DNA of 64,000 bases from positions 1-64,000 of the forward strand of contig DATFYX010000044.1 in NCBI GenBank assembly GCA_035314825.1. Direction: 5' to 3'. Shown here one piece after another: positions 36,535-45,223 of this stretch. The stretch is from Candidatus Eremiobacteraceae bacterium (GTDB taxonomy: Bacteria > Vulcanimicrobiota > Vulcanimicrobiia > Eremiobacterales > Eremiobacteraceae). The notes under the pieces are model-generated. The model ran no database searches, was not told the DNA's origin, and saw only the letters and a list, made by a program, of their open reading frames with translations. Each line of letters begins with the position of its first letter. Position 1 is the stretch's first letter. The position numbers and the translations under genes are program-made.

Positions 36535-36568
36535 CCGGGATCGCCTGATCCCGGATTTTCTTTTTTTT
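36535..36568 (+). terminator. Strong hairpin plus T-tract in the glnA leader
   Basis: CCGGGATC, loop GCCT, GATCCCGG (36535-36554) followed by ATTTTCTTTTTTTT. It is a textbook intrinsic terminator. It ends about 35 bp before the glnA start, so it either stops readthrough from the propeller gene 115 bp upstream or acts as a glnA leader attenuator. Confidence 0.85.
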
Positions 36569-36602
36569 GTGAGCGGCCGGATGCATGCGGCCGAGAGGGA
36601 GG

Positions 36603-38057
36603 ATGCCAGTGCCGCCTCGCAACTCGAGCAAGAGCGCGCTCGATTTCATCAAGAAGCACAACGCGAAGATCGTCGACTTCAAGTTCATCGACATCCCGGG
36701 CATGTGGCAGCACACGTCGATTCCGGCCGATGTCGTCGATGAAGCGACGTTTGAACACGGCATCGGGTTCGACGGATCGAGCATCCGCGGCTTCCAAGAG
36801 ATCCAAGAGAGCGATATGGTGCTGCTCCCCGACCCGGAGAGCGCCCGCCTCGACGGTTTTTGCTCCATCCCGACCGCGTCGTTCATCTGCGACGTGTTCG
36901 ACCCGCGCACCCAAACGCTCTACGACCGCGACCCGCGCAACGTGGCCAAGCGCGCGCAGGCGTACTTGAGGAAGACGGGCATCGGCGACACCGCATACTT
37001 CGGCCCCGAGCTCGAGTTCTACATCTTCGATCACGTCAGCTACGACAACTTGCCGTACATGAGCGGCTACGCGCTCGACTCGGAAGAGGCGCACTGGAAC
37101 TCGGGCAACGACGATCAGCCCAACCTCGGCTACACGCTGCGTCCCAAAGAAGGCTACTTCCCCGTGCAGCCGTCGGACAAGCACATGGACATCCGCTCGG
37201 AGATGGTGCTCAGCCTCAAAGAGTGGGGCGTGCCGGTGGAGATGCACCACCACGAGGTCGCGACCGGCGGGCAGACCGAGATCGACATCCGCTACAACAC
37301 CTTGCTGCAGCAATCCGACAACGTGATGGTCTACAAGTACGTCACGCGCAACGTCGCGCGCCGGCACGGCAAGACCGTGACGTTCATGCCCAAGCCGCTG
37401 TTCGGCGATAACGGATCGGGCATGCACGTCCACCAGAGCATCTGGAAAGCCGGCACCAATCTGTTCTACGATCCGAAGGGCTATGCCGAGCTGTCGAAGC
37501 TCGGGCTGTACTACATCGGCGGGCTGCTCACGCACATCGACGCGCTGCTCGCGCTGTGCGCGCCGACCACCAACTCGTACAAGCGACTGGTGCCGCACTA
37601 CGAGGCGCCCGTGAACGTCGCGTTCTCGATGGGCAACCGCTCGGCGGCGGTGCGCATCCCGATCTTCTTCAAAGGCCCACGCTTCTCGAAATCCAAGCGC
37701 ATCGAGTTCCGCCCGCCTGATCCGGCTGCGAATCCATACCTCGCCTTCTCGGCGATGCTGATGGCCGGTTTGGACGGCATCAAACGCAAGATCGACCCGA
37801 CCAAGGCCGGCTTCGGTCCGCTCGATAAGAACATCTACGAACTTCCCAAGGCCGAGGCGCGGCGCATCAAGTCGGTGCCCGGCAGCCTCGATGAGACCCT
37901 GGCGGCGCTCGAACGCGATCACGATTTCATGCTCGCGGGCGGCGTCTTCTCAGAGGACCTGATCCGCACGTGGATCGACTACAAGCGGACCAAGGAGCTC
38001 CAGGAAGTGCGCATCCGGCCGACGCCATACGAGTTCTACCTCTATTACGACCTGTGA
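36603..38057 (+). CDS. glnA: Type I glutamine synthetase (GlnA, beta-like)
   Basis: 484 residues, length of dodecameric GSI. Contains FDGSSIRGF, GPELEFYIF, HHHEVATGGQ, NSYKRLVPHYEAP, NRSAAVRIP and FRPPDPAANPYLA. The adenylylation loop tyrosine is present in KNIYELP, so control by GlnE is plausible. ATG at 36603 follows GAGAGGGAGG; the ATG at 36585 lacks such a site. This is the likely housekeeping ammonia-assimilating enzyme, with the paralogue at 14609 as second copy. Confidence 0.96.
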   Translation: MPVPPRNSSKSALDFIKKHNAKIVDFKFIDIPGMWQHTSIPADVVDEATFEHGIGFDGSSIRGFQEIQESDMVLLPDPESARLDGFCSIPTASFICDVFDPRTQTLYDRDPRNVAKRAQAYLRKTGIGDTAYFGPELEFYIFDHVSYDNLPYMSGYALDSEEAHWNSGNDDQPNLGYTLRPKEGYFPVQPSDKHMDIRSEMVLSLKEWGVPVEMHHHEVATGGQTEIDIRYNTLLQQSDNVMVYKYVTRNVARRHGKTVTFMPKPLFGDNGSGMHVHQSIWKAGTNLFYDPKGYAELSKLGLYYIGGLLTHIDALLALCAPTTNSYKRLVPHYEAPVNVAFSMGNRSAAVRIPIFFKGPRFSKSKRIEFRPPDPAANPYLAFSAMLMAGLDGIKRKIDPTKAGFGPLDKNIYELPKAEARRIKSVPGSLDETLAALERDHDFMLAGGVFSEDLIRTWIDYKRTKELQEVRIRPTPYEFYLYYDL

Positions 38058-38505
38058 GACGGCCTTCCGGCGGGCGCGGCCCGATGATCGCGACGCCGTC
38101 GTCGCGCTGATCTTCGACACGCTGCGCTCGTTCGGCATCGAACCCGAACCGATGGGTCTCGATGCCGACGCGATGGAGTTCGGCCGCGTGGAGGATCCGG
38201 CGGTCGTGGAATACGTCGCCGAGACGGGCGGCTGCGTGGTCGGCTCGATCGCGCTGCGCGACCGGGGCGATGGCAGCGGACGGATCTCCAAACTGTTCGT
38301 CGAGCAAGCGGCGCGAGGCCGCGGCATCGGCAAAACGCTGCTGCGGCTCGCGGTGGATGAAGCCGGAAGGCGACGTTTGCGCACCCTCGACCTCGAGACG
38401 CGTGCTCAATTCGAGGCAGCCGTTCATCTCTACGAATCCACCGGTTGGAAACGCGGTCCTGAGCCGGGTGGCTCGTGCGACCGGACCTACCGGCTCGACC
38501 TCTAA
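38044..38505 (+). CDS. GNAT N-acetyltransferase lacking a canonical start
   Basis: About 153 residues. GNAT core: N-terminal strand FRRARPDDRDAVVALI, ISKLFVEQAARGRGIGKTLL (acetyl-CoA loop) and HLYESTGWKR. The conserved N-terminus begins near 38059, upstream of the first in-frame ATG at 38152, which would cut off strand 1 and helix 1. No ATG, GTG or TTG exists in frame before it; ATT at 38044 (inside the glnA end) gives the expected length. A rare start codon, a sequencing frameshift, or a decaying gene are all possible. Confidence 0.7.
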   Translation: MTTCETAFRRARPDDRDAVVALIFDTLRSFGIEPEPMGLDADAMEFGRVEDPAVVEYVAETGGCVVGSIALRDRGDGSGRISKLFVEQAARGRGIGKTLLRLAVDEAGRRRLRTLDLETRAQFEAAVHLYESTGWKRGPEPGGSCDRTYRLDL

Positions 38506-38570
38506 GGTAGGCGGCTCCAAAAGGGCGCCCCGGGGGCGACGCGAAGCCACCGCCGCAGAGGTCACGCAGC

Positions 38571-40259
38571 ATGAAGGGATACTTCGCTCCGCTGTTTGCG
38601 GCGTTTCTTATGACGGCGCCCGCCTTAGCTTTGGCCGACCTCGACCGGCGGCTCGGCCCGCCCGATGGGATCACGCCGACGACCGCCACACTCGCCGACG
38701 TCATGGCGCTCAACGCGAAGGGCGAGGGCAAGCAGTTGGATTCGTTCGCGACACGCATCGAAGAATGGTCGACGCGCTCCGGCGGCTCCGACGAGATCAC
38801 GACGACGGTCTGGTCAGGCAAGGATTTCGAAACGACGGACGCCTGGGGTCCAATCGTCAGCCGCGAAGGCCGCATCGGCGGTGTCCGCTGGCGCCAGAAC
38901 GTCAACGGAATGCTCGTGATACAGGGCGGCATCCACCAGGAGGACGAGCGCTTTGACGACACGATGGCCGCTGCGCGCGCCGGCACCGCCGGCGATGCTG
39001 TCACGTTGCTCGGCGAAGTGACGTCACCGGTTGCCGCGTACATCGTGCAAGTGCAGCCGCCCAGCGACCCGCCAACCTGGCTGTTCATCGACAAATCAAC
39101 GGGACTGATCGCACGTGAGGAAGGGATCTCCAACGACATCCGCTTCACTCGGACGTTCAAAGATTTTCGGACGACCGATGGCGCGACCGTGGCGAGGGTG
39201 GTCGAGACGACCGACGGAGAGTTCGCCGGCGATCGGACGGAGACGCTCGTATCGTTGCGCCTGAACGTTCCCGTGCAACCCTCACAGATCAATCTGCCGC
39301 AGAGCACGCGCCGGCTCGTCGACTTTCCGGCCGGCGTGACGAGCGTGCAGCTGCCCGTTTCTATGCCGGATCCGGCCCACAACAAAGTCGTTCTCCTGGA
39401 TAACGACTTCACCACCGCAGGTAGCGCGTTCAAGCGGCACATCGTCGTGCGCGTGATGATCAACGGACGCGGACTGGACTTCTTGCTCGATTCGGGCGCC
39501 AGCAACATTTTGATCGATAAGGATGTCGTCGACGAGCTCAACCTGACTCAGTATCCGCTGGGCAGCCAGATCTTCGGAGGCCCGACCGGAGCTTCGCTGG
39601 TCACGTTGCCCGAATTACGGGTCGGCGATCTGACCATGAAAAACATCGTCGTGTATTCCCAACCGTTCGGCATGCGCATGGCCGACACCGAGAAAGTAGT
39701 CGGGATACTCGGCTACGACTTCATCTCAAACGTGGGCCTCAAGGTCGACTGGGACAACCGCCAAGTCACTGCGTTCGCGCCCGGCACAATGCCGATGCCG
39801 CAGACGGCGGTCACCCTGCCGGTGCTGCTTGACGACCTCGTCCCGTACGTCAGCGCGTCGATCGGCAACGCAGCAAGCGATCACTTCCTGATCGACACCG
39901 GCGCTGACGACGTGTACATCTTCCCTGCGTTCGCGCGCCAACACAAAGACGTGCTCTCGGACGAGGGCCTTGGGCGCAAGCGCCAGATCGATTTCGGGGA
40001 TAACTACGCCATCGGCGTCAGCGGGGTCCAAGAGGTCGTCCCCACCCAGCTGAAGGTCTTCAATTTCGGCGTGCCGTTCAGCAACTTCATCGTGCAAGTG
40101 TTCCAATCGGATGCGAAGTACCCGGATCACGACCTCGACGGGCTCATCGGCTATCAGTTCCTGCACTACTTCAATCTCTACTTCGACTACCCGAACTCAC
40201 GCATCGTCCTGGAGCCCAACGCCCAGTACCGAAGTGCGGCGCACGTCCCGGCGAAATAG
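38571..40259 (+). CDS. Secreted protein with two retropepsin-like aspartyl protease domains
   Basis: 562 residues. Signal peptide (1-22), a beta-rich N-terminal part to about 260, then two retropepsin-type lobes with catalytic Asp307 (LLDSGASN) and Asp442 (LIDTGADD), each followed by a later GILGYDF / GLIGYQF flap-end motif. Two lobes in one chain could form a pepsin-like pseudo-dimer. Periplasmic or surface peptidase is inferred. Independent gene, 65 bp after the GNAT gene. Confidence 0.84.
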   Translation: MKGYFAPLFAAFLMTAPALALADLDRRLGPPDGITPTTATLADVMALNAKGEGKQLDSFATRIEEWSTRSGGSDEITTTVWSGKDFETTDAWGPIVSREGRIGGVRWRQNVNGMLVIQGGIHQEDERFDDTMAAARAGTAGDAVTLLGEVTSPVAAYIVQVQPPSDPPTWLFIDKSTGLIAREEGISNDIRFTRTFKDFRTTDGATVARVVETTDGEFAGDRTETLVSLRLNVPVQPSQINLPQSTRRLVDFPAGVTSVQLPVSMPDPAHNKVVLLDNDFTTAGSAFKRHIVVRVMINGRGLDFLLDSGASNILIDKDVVDELNLTQYPLGSQIFGGPTGASLVTLPELRVGDLTMKNIVVYSQPFGMRMADTEKVVGILGYDFISNVGLKVDWDNRQVTAFAPGTMPMPQTAVTLPVLLDDLVPYVSASIGNAASDHFLIDTGADDVYIFPAFARQHKDVLSDEGLGRKRQIDFGDNYAIGVSGVQEVVPTQLKVFNFGVPFSNFIVQVFQSDAKYPDHDLDGLIGYQFLHYFNLYFDYPNSRIVLEPNAQYRSAAHVPAK

Positions 40260-40297
40260 ACAGGGCACACGTCAAGCCTCGTTCAAGCTGAAGCGCC

Positions 40298-40402
40298 ATG
40301 GATAAGCCGCCGAAATTGTGGCGTTTGCTGCTGTTGCTCGCGCTCGCCATCTTCGCCATCTGGTGGCTGCACCGCTATGCCGTCCTCAACGGTGCGCATT
40401 GA
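40298..40402 (+). CDS. 34-residue single-pass membrane peptide
   Basis: Basic N-terminus (MDKPPKLWR) then one hydrophobic helix LLLLLALAIFAIWWL and a short tail. Its stop overlaps the TTG start of the phosphomannomutase gene (TTGA), the coupling pattern used elsewhere in this window. No recognisable family. Could be a membrane anchor, a leader peptide for the mutase gene, or chance. Confidence 0.5.
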   Translation: MDKPPKLWRLLLLLALAIFAIWWLHRYAVLNGAH

Positions 40403-41733
40403 ATCCTGATATCTTCAAGAGCTACGACATCCGCGGTATCTATCCGGCAGAGCTCAACGAGGACGTCGCGTTCCGTGTAGGGCGGGCATTCGTCGAGTAC
40501 CTGCACGCGCCGACGGTCGCGATCGGGCGCGACATGCGCCCGTCGTCGGAGCCGCTGTTCAAAGCCTTCGCCAAGGGCGCGACCATGCAAGGCGCCGACG
40601 TCGTCGATCTGGGGCTGACCTCCACCGATGAGCTCTATTTCGCGATCGGGCATTTCGGCTATCCGGCCGGCGTGATGATCACCGCATCGCACAACCCGAG
40701 CGATTATAACGGCTTTAAACTGACCCGCGAGAACGCGATCGCGTTGTCGGGCGAGACCGGCGTGTTCGCGATCCGCGACCTGGCGATGGCCGATAACTTC
40801 GTGCCGGCTGCCAAGCCCGGCACCATCAGTGCGCGCGACCCGCTGCCCGCGTTCGTCCAGCACTGCCTGTCCTTCATCGACGTGAAAGAGATCAAACCGC
40901 TGAAGGTAGCGGTGGATGCCGGCAACGGCATGGCGGGTCTCATCGTGCCGGCGGTCTTCAAACATCTGCCCGTTCAGCTCATACCGCTGTTCTTCGAGCT
41001 CGACGGCACGTTCCCGAACCACCCTGCGAGCCCGATAGAACCCGCGAACATGACGGCGCTGCAAGCCGCGGTCGTCAAGAACGGAGCGGATCTCGGCGCC
41101 GCCTTTGACGGCGATGCCGACCGCGTGTTCATCACCGACGAACACGGCAAACTCGTGGGCGGCGACATGGTCACGGCGCTGGTCGCCAAGAACCTGCTGC
41201 GCACCCATCCGCACGCCACGATCCTCTACAACCTGATCTGCTCGCGCTCGGTGCCCGAGGTCATCGCGGCAAATGGCGGTGTGCCCGTCCGCACGCGCGT
41301 CGGGCATTCGCACATCAAGGCGATCATGCGCGAACAGAACGCGATCTTCGGCGGCGAGCATTCCGGGCATTTCTACTTCCGCGACAACTTCTTCGCGGAC
41401 TCCGGCATGATCGCGCTGCTGTTCGTGCTCGAACTGCTCTCGCTCGAGGACAAACCGGTGAGCGAGCTGCTGCGCCCGATCGACACGCGCGTGCGCAGCG
41501 GTGAGATCAACAGCAAGGTGGCCGATGCGCCGGCCAAACTCGTCGAGCTGGAACGCCGCTTCCCCGACGCGCAGATCGACCATCTCGACGGGCTGACCAT
41601 CCAATATCCGACGTGGTGGGCCAACATCAGGCCCTCGAACACCGAGCCGCTGCTCCGGCTCAACGTCGAAGCCGATGATGCCGCGACGCTGGCGGCCAAA
41701 CGCGATGCGCTCCTGTCGATCATACGCGAGTAG
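40399..41733 (+). CDS. Phosphomannomutase/phosphoglucomutase
   Basis: 444 residues of the alpha-D-phosphohexomutase family. Phosphoserine loop TASHNPSDYNGFK, metal loop FDGDADRVF, sugar-binding GGEHSGH and phosphate-binding RPSNTEP are complete. Interconverts hexose-6-P and hexose-1-P for polysaccharide or glycoconjugate precursors. TTG at 40399 begins LNPDIFKSYDIRG, the usual family N-terminus. Near NagA, it suggests a small amino-sugar/sugar phosphate group. Confidence 0.95.
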   Translation: MNPDIFKSYDIRGIYPAELNEDVAFRVGRAFVEYLHAPTVAIGRDMRPSSEPLFKAFAKGATMQGADVVDLGLTSTDELYFAIGHFGYPAGVMITASHNPSDYNGFKLTRENAIALSGETGVFAIRDLAMADNFVPAAKPGTISARDPLPAFVQHCLSFIDVKEIKPLKVAVDAGNGMAGLIVPAVFKHLPVQLIPLFFELDGTFPNHPASPIEPANMTALQAAVVKNGADLGAAFDGDADRVFITDEHGKLVGGDMVTALVAKNLLRTHPHATILYNLICSRSVPEVIAANGGVPVRTRVGHSHIKAIMREQNAIFGGEHSGHFYFRDNFFADSGMIALLFVLELLSLEDKPVSELLRPIDTRVRSGEINSKVADAPAKLVELERRFPDAQIDHLDGLTIQYPTWWANIRPSNTEPLLRLNVEADDAATLAAKRDALLSIIRE

Positions 41734-41742
41734 CGCCGGCGC

Positions 41743-42963
41743 TTGAGTCTCGACCGCTACGGCGCGCTGTTCGCCAATCGCGCCGTCGCGCTGCTCGTGA
41801 CGGCGCAGACGTTCGCGCGCACGGGCGATCAGTTCGTCGCGATCGGTCTGCTCTGGGCCGCGCTCGAGCTGACGCACAGCGCCACCGCCACCGGCCTCGT
41901 CCTCATGGCGTACACCGGCGGCGTCATCGCGGCCGGCTTCTTCGCCGCGTCGCTGCTGGACCGCTACCCGCGCAAGCCGCTCATGCTCGCAGACAACCTC
42001 GTGCGCGCATTGTGCGTCGGCGGAATCGCGCTCGCCGGATTCGGCCACGTGCTCAATATCTGGCTGCTCGCCGGGCTCGCATGCCTGGCCGCCATCTCGA
42101 GCACGATCACGATCGTCGGGATGCGCGTCTATCTGCCGACGATGGTGCCCGAGGAGCTGATCGTGACCGCGTTTGCGGTCGACTCGTCGCTGTATCAGCT
42201 CGCCGGAATCGCGGGGCCTGCGCTCGCCGGCGTCGTCACCGCAAGCCTGGGAACCAATTGGACGATGGCGATCGGCGCGCTGTGCTTCATGCTGTTCGTG
42301 GCGATCGCGTCATTCATCCCGGCAGGCGCGATCGACGCCGGCATCCCGCCCGCGGCGAGAGAGCTCTCGCTCGGCGAAGAGCTCGCCGGCGCGCGCTACA
42401 TCTTCGAGCAGCCGCTGCTGCGCGGATTGACGCTCTTAGTCACCTTTAGCAACTTCCTCTTCGGGGCTTGCGTCGTCGGTCTGGCGTTCCTGAGCAAAGA
42501 CGCATTCGGCACCGGTGCGGCCGGCCAGGGCTTCATGCTGGCAGCGGTGTCGGTCGGATCGCTGCTGGCCAGCATCGCGCTCGGCACCGGCCGCTGGCCA
42601 TACCCGCGCGGCATCTCGCTGATCGTCTCGTCGGCGCTGGTCGGGTTGCTGCTCCTCCTGCTCGGGTTCACACCGACCCTGGCGCTCGCGTGCGTGGTGC
42701 TGTTCGTGATCGGCGTGATCGACGCAGGCTTTTTCATCTGGATGTCCGAGCTGCGCCAGCGCACGCCGCCCCCCGAGCTGCTCGCCCGCACCATCAGTGC
42801 CTCGATGATCCTCAACACCGCCGCCCTGCCGTTCTCGAGCGCGGTGGCGGGCTTCGCGGTGGGCGCGCTCACCGTCAGACCCCTGTTCATCCTGGCGGGA
42901 GCGCTCTTGGCGCTCTACTCAGCGCTCTTCGTCGGCAACCAGCCTTTGCGCCGGGCCGCCTGA
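41743..42963 (+). CDS. Major facilitator superfamily transporter
   Basis: 406 residues, about 11-12 transmembrane helices, with the DHA1-like loop 2-3 motif (LLDRYPRKPLML) characteristic of EntS/enterobactin-exporter-like MFS proteins. Start is TTG at 41743, 9 bp behind the mutase. Likely exporter; substrate unknown. Confidence 0.86.
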   Translation: MSLDRYGALFANRAVALLVTAQTFARTGDQFVAIGLLWAALELTHSATATGLVLMAYTGGVIAAGFFAASLLDRYPRKPLMLADNLVRALCVGGIALAGFGHVLNIWLLAGLACLAAISSTITIVGMRVYLPTMVPEELIVTAFAVDSSLYQLAGIAGPALAGVVTASLGTNWTMAIGALCFMLFVAIASFIPAGAIDAGIPPAARELSLGEELAGARYIFEQPLLRGLTLLVTFSNFLFGACVVGLAFLSKDAFGTGAAGQGFMLAAVSVGSLLASIALGTGRWPYPRGISLIVSSALVGLLLLLLGFTPTLALACVVLFVIGVIDAGFFIWMSELRQRTPPPELLARTISASMILNTAALPFSSAVAGFAVGALTVRPLFILAGALLALYSALFVGNQPLRRAA

Positions 42964-42980
42964 GCGCGGAATTCTGAGGC

Positions 42981-44117
42981 TTGTCCGCTAAACCGTCGGG
43001 CATGGGCGGACGGACGATCGGTCACGCGCTTCTGGCGATCGGCGACGGCACCTCGCATCAAGGCAGCATCCGCATCGAGAACGGGCTCATCGCTCGTCTC
43101 GATGATGGACCGCATCATCTCGACTACGAGCTGCCGGTCGGGAGCACGATCACGCCGGGACTGATCGACCTGCACGTCAATGGGGCGGCCGGGCACTGGT
43201 TCAACCGCGAGCCGCTCGACGCCATGCGCGCGCTTTCGACCAACGGCCTGCGCTCCGGGCTCACCGCCTATCTGCCGACGATCATCACCGGACCGTGGGA
43301 TCGGATGCTGCACTGCGCGCGAGAGATCTATCGCCGGATCGAACTGCCGTCCGACGGCGCGCGCGCGCTCGGCGTGCACTTCGAAGGGCCGTTTCTCAGT
43401 GCCGAGTATCGCCGCTTCCATCCCGCCGAGTATCTGCTCACGCCGACACCGGGGCGGATCGAGGCGCTGCTCGAGACGTGGACGAGCGGGCGATGCCGCG
43501 TGACGATGGCGCCTGAGGTGGACGACGCACCGCGCGCGGCTGCCGAACTGCGGCGGCGCGGCGTCGTGCTGTCGGCCGGCCACACGGCGGCGACCTTCGC
43601 CGTCGGCCTCGACGCGATCGAGGACGGCTATCGCATCCTCACCCATTCATTCAACGCGATGCCGGGATTGCACCATCGCGCTTCTTCTATATTAGTGGCC
43701 TACATGCTCGACCCGGCGGTCTTCTGCGAGGCGATCGCCGACGGTGCGCACGTCTCGCCCGAGCACATCGCGCTGCTCTATCGTTTGAAGGGCGTCAATC
43801 TCGTGCTGGCGACCGACGCGATGCCGGTGACCGAGGGCTTGGTCGAGGACGGCGGTGTGGTGCGCGACATGGACGGCGTGATCGCCGGCAGCCGTCTGCA
43901 GCCCGATGAGGCGGTGCGCAATCTCGTCAACGCGACCGGCGTCTCGCTTGCGCAGGCGATCGCCTGCGCGACGTGGGCGCCGGCCAGGGCCATCGGTTTG
44001 GATGCCGAGATGGGAATGCTGCGCGAAGGTCTGCGCGCCGATCTGGCGGTGTGGGACCGCCGCAACCGCATCTCGCACGTATTCGTCGGCGGCGAGCTCG
44101 TCTACACGAACGACTAG
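42981..44117 (+). CDS. nagA: N-acetylglucosamine-6-phosphate deacetylase
   Basis: 378 residues of the amidohydrolase superfamily. Motifs: GLIDLHVNGAAG (the usual HGHG-like site reads HVNG), HFEGPFLS with metal Glu, SAGHTAAT, LTHSFNAMPGLHHR and the catalytic Asp in ATDAMP. Forms glucosamine-6-P and acetate, feeding cell-wall recycling. TTG at 42981; 17 bp behind the MFS gene. Its 3' end overlaps the convergent asparaginase gene by 4 bp. Confidence 0.9.
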   Translation: MSAKPSGMGGRTIGHALLAIGDGTSHQGSIRIENGLIARLDDGPHHLDYELPVGSTITPGLIDLHVNGAAGHWFNREPLDAMRALSTNGLRSGLTAYLPTIITGPWDRMLHCAREIYRRIELPSDGARALGVHFEGPFLSAEYRRFHPAEYLLTPTPGRIEALLETWTSGRCRVTMAPEVDDAPRAAAELRRRGVVLSAGHTAATFAVGLDAIEDGYRILTHSFNAMPGLHHRASSILVAYMLDPAVFCEAIADGAHVSPEHIALLYRLKGVNLVLATDAMPVTEGLVEDGGVVRDMDGVIAGSRLQPDEAVRNLVNATGVSLAQAIACATWAPARAIGLDAEMGMLREGLRADLAVWDRRNRISHVFVGGELVYTND

Positions 44118-45160
44118 AGGGCCAGGATCTCCCCGACTTCCGCGCCGGCATAGTTCTTGATGATCGGCCGCGCGTGGCGCGCCAGCGATTCCGTTTGCGC
44201 GGCGTCGAGCGCTCCGTGTCGCGCGAGCATCGCGGTGACGAACGGCGGTATCGCGCGGTAGTTGCCGTCCGCGACCTTTGCGCTCAACCCGAGCCGCGCG
44301 TGCAGCGCCCCGGTCGCGTGATAGCCTTCGGCGCCGCCTTTGCACACGATTCCGCCCGCGCCGGCCTCCATGAGATCCGTATCGTACCGTCCGGTGCCTG
44401 CCACGTAACGCGGATACGCCGTCATCGCGCCGACGACGCGGCGGATCGGCGCGCGTAACGCCGCGGGGAACGACTCCGGCTCCGCGAAGCGCGCAAAACA
44501 GGTCGCGGCGGCGCGCATCGGCACGCCGATCACCGGAATACCGCAGCCGTCGACGCCGATCGCCATCGACGCGGCGGGAATGCCGAGCAGCGCCGCGCAG
44601 CCATCGATGATCTCGACTTGCGCCGGATGGTCCGCCGCCAGATACCCGCCGGGCGACGCGCCGCGAAGCACCGCGAGGGCGAGGATCGAGGCGTGCTTTC
44701 CGGAGCAATTGTTGTGGATGCGGCCCGGCTGCACGCCCGACGCCCCGAGCGCGCGCGCCGAACCCTCATGCAGCGGCGGATGCGGTCCGCAGGCCAGCGC
44801 GTCCTCGGTAAGCCCGATCTTCGCGAGCATGCTGCGCACCGCGGCGACGTGATAGGGTTCGCCGCTATGCGAGCCCGCGGCGACCGCGAGCTCCCGATCG
44901 GTGAAACCGAAACGATCCGCGGCGCCGGACGCGACGACCACCGCGCAGATGAGCGGTTTGGCCGACGAGCGCATGAACGTCGGCCCGTCGATGTCGCCGG
45001 TCGATGAGAGGATCGTGCCGTCGGGCCGCGCGAGCGCGTGACGGACGAAATGCTCGCTTTCGACGATGCCGCCGCGGGTGACGAGCACGGCCGGCCGGCT
45101 TCCTGTGTCGAACGGCGCAGGGACGTGATGCGTGTCGCTCAAGGCCACCGTCGTTCGCAT
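44114..45160 (-). CDS. Type II-like L-asparaginase (PF06089 family)
   Basis: 348 residues. Conserved SSAKPLICA, AAGSHSGEPYH, NNCSGKHAS and GVDGCGIPV segments match the small bacterial asparaginase family unrelated to AnsA/AnsB. ATG at 45160 gives the usual length. It releases ammonia from asparagine, adding to the nitrogen genes around (two glutamine synthetases). Convergent with nagA. Confidence 0.9.
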   Translation of the reverse strand: MRTTVALSDTHHVPAPFDTGSRPAVLVTRGGIVESEHFVRHALARPDGTILSSTGDIDGPTFMRSSAKPLICAVVVASGAADRFGFTDRELAVAAGSHSGEPYHVAAVRSMLAKIGLTEDALACGPHPPLHEGSARALGASGVQPGRIHNNCSGKHASILALAVLRGASPGGYLAADHPAQVEIIDGCAALLGIPAASMAIGVDGCGIPVIGVPMRAAATCFARFAEPESFPAALRAPIRRVVGAMTAYPRYVAGTGRYDTDLMEAGAGGIVCKGGAEGYHATGALHARLGLSAKVADGNYRAIPPFVTAMLARHGALDAAQTESLARHARPIIKNYAGAEVGEILAL

Positions 45161-45223
45161 CCCCGACGTGCAAAGCCTCGATGCAGAGGTCGGCCTTGTA
45201 AGACCCAAGAAGCCACGGGCGCC

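Noticed and set aside
36378-37922. 514-codon minus-strand open frame
   Set aside because: Antisense of glnA; composition is not protein-like.
40375-42048. 557-codon minus-strand open frame
   Set aside because: Antisense of phosphomannomutase and MFS genes, both with intact family motifs.
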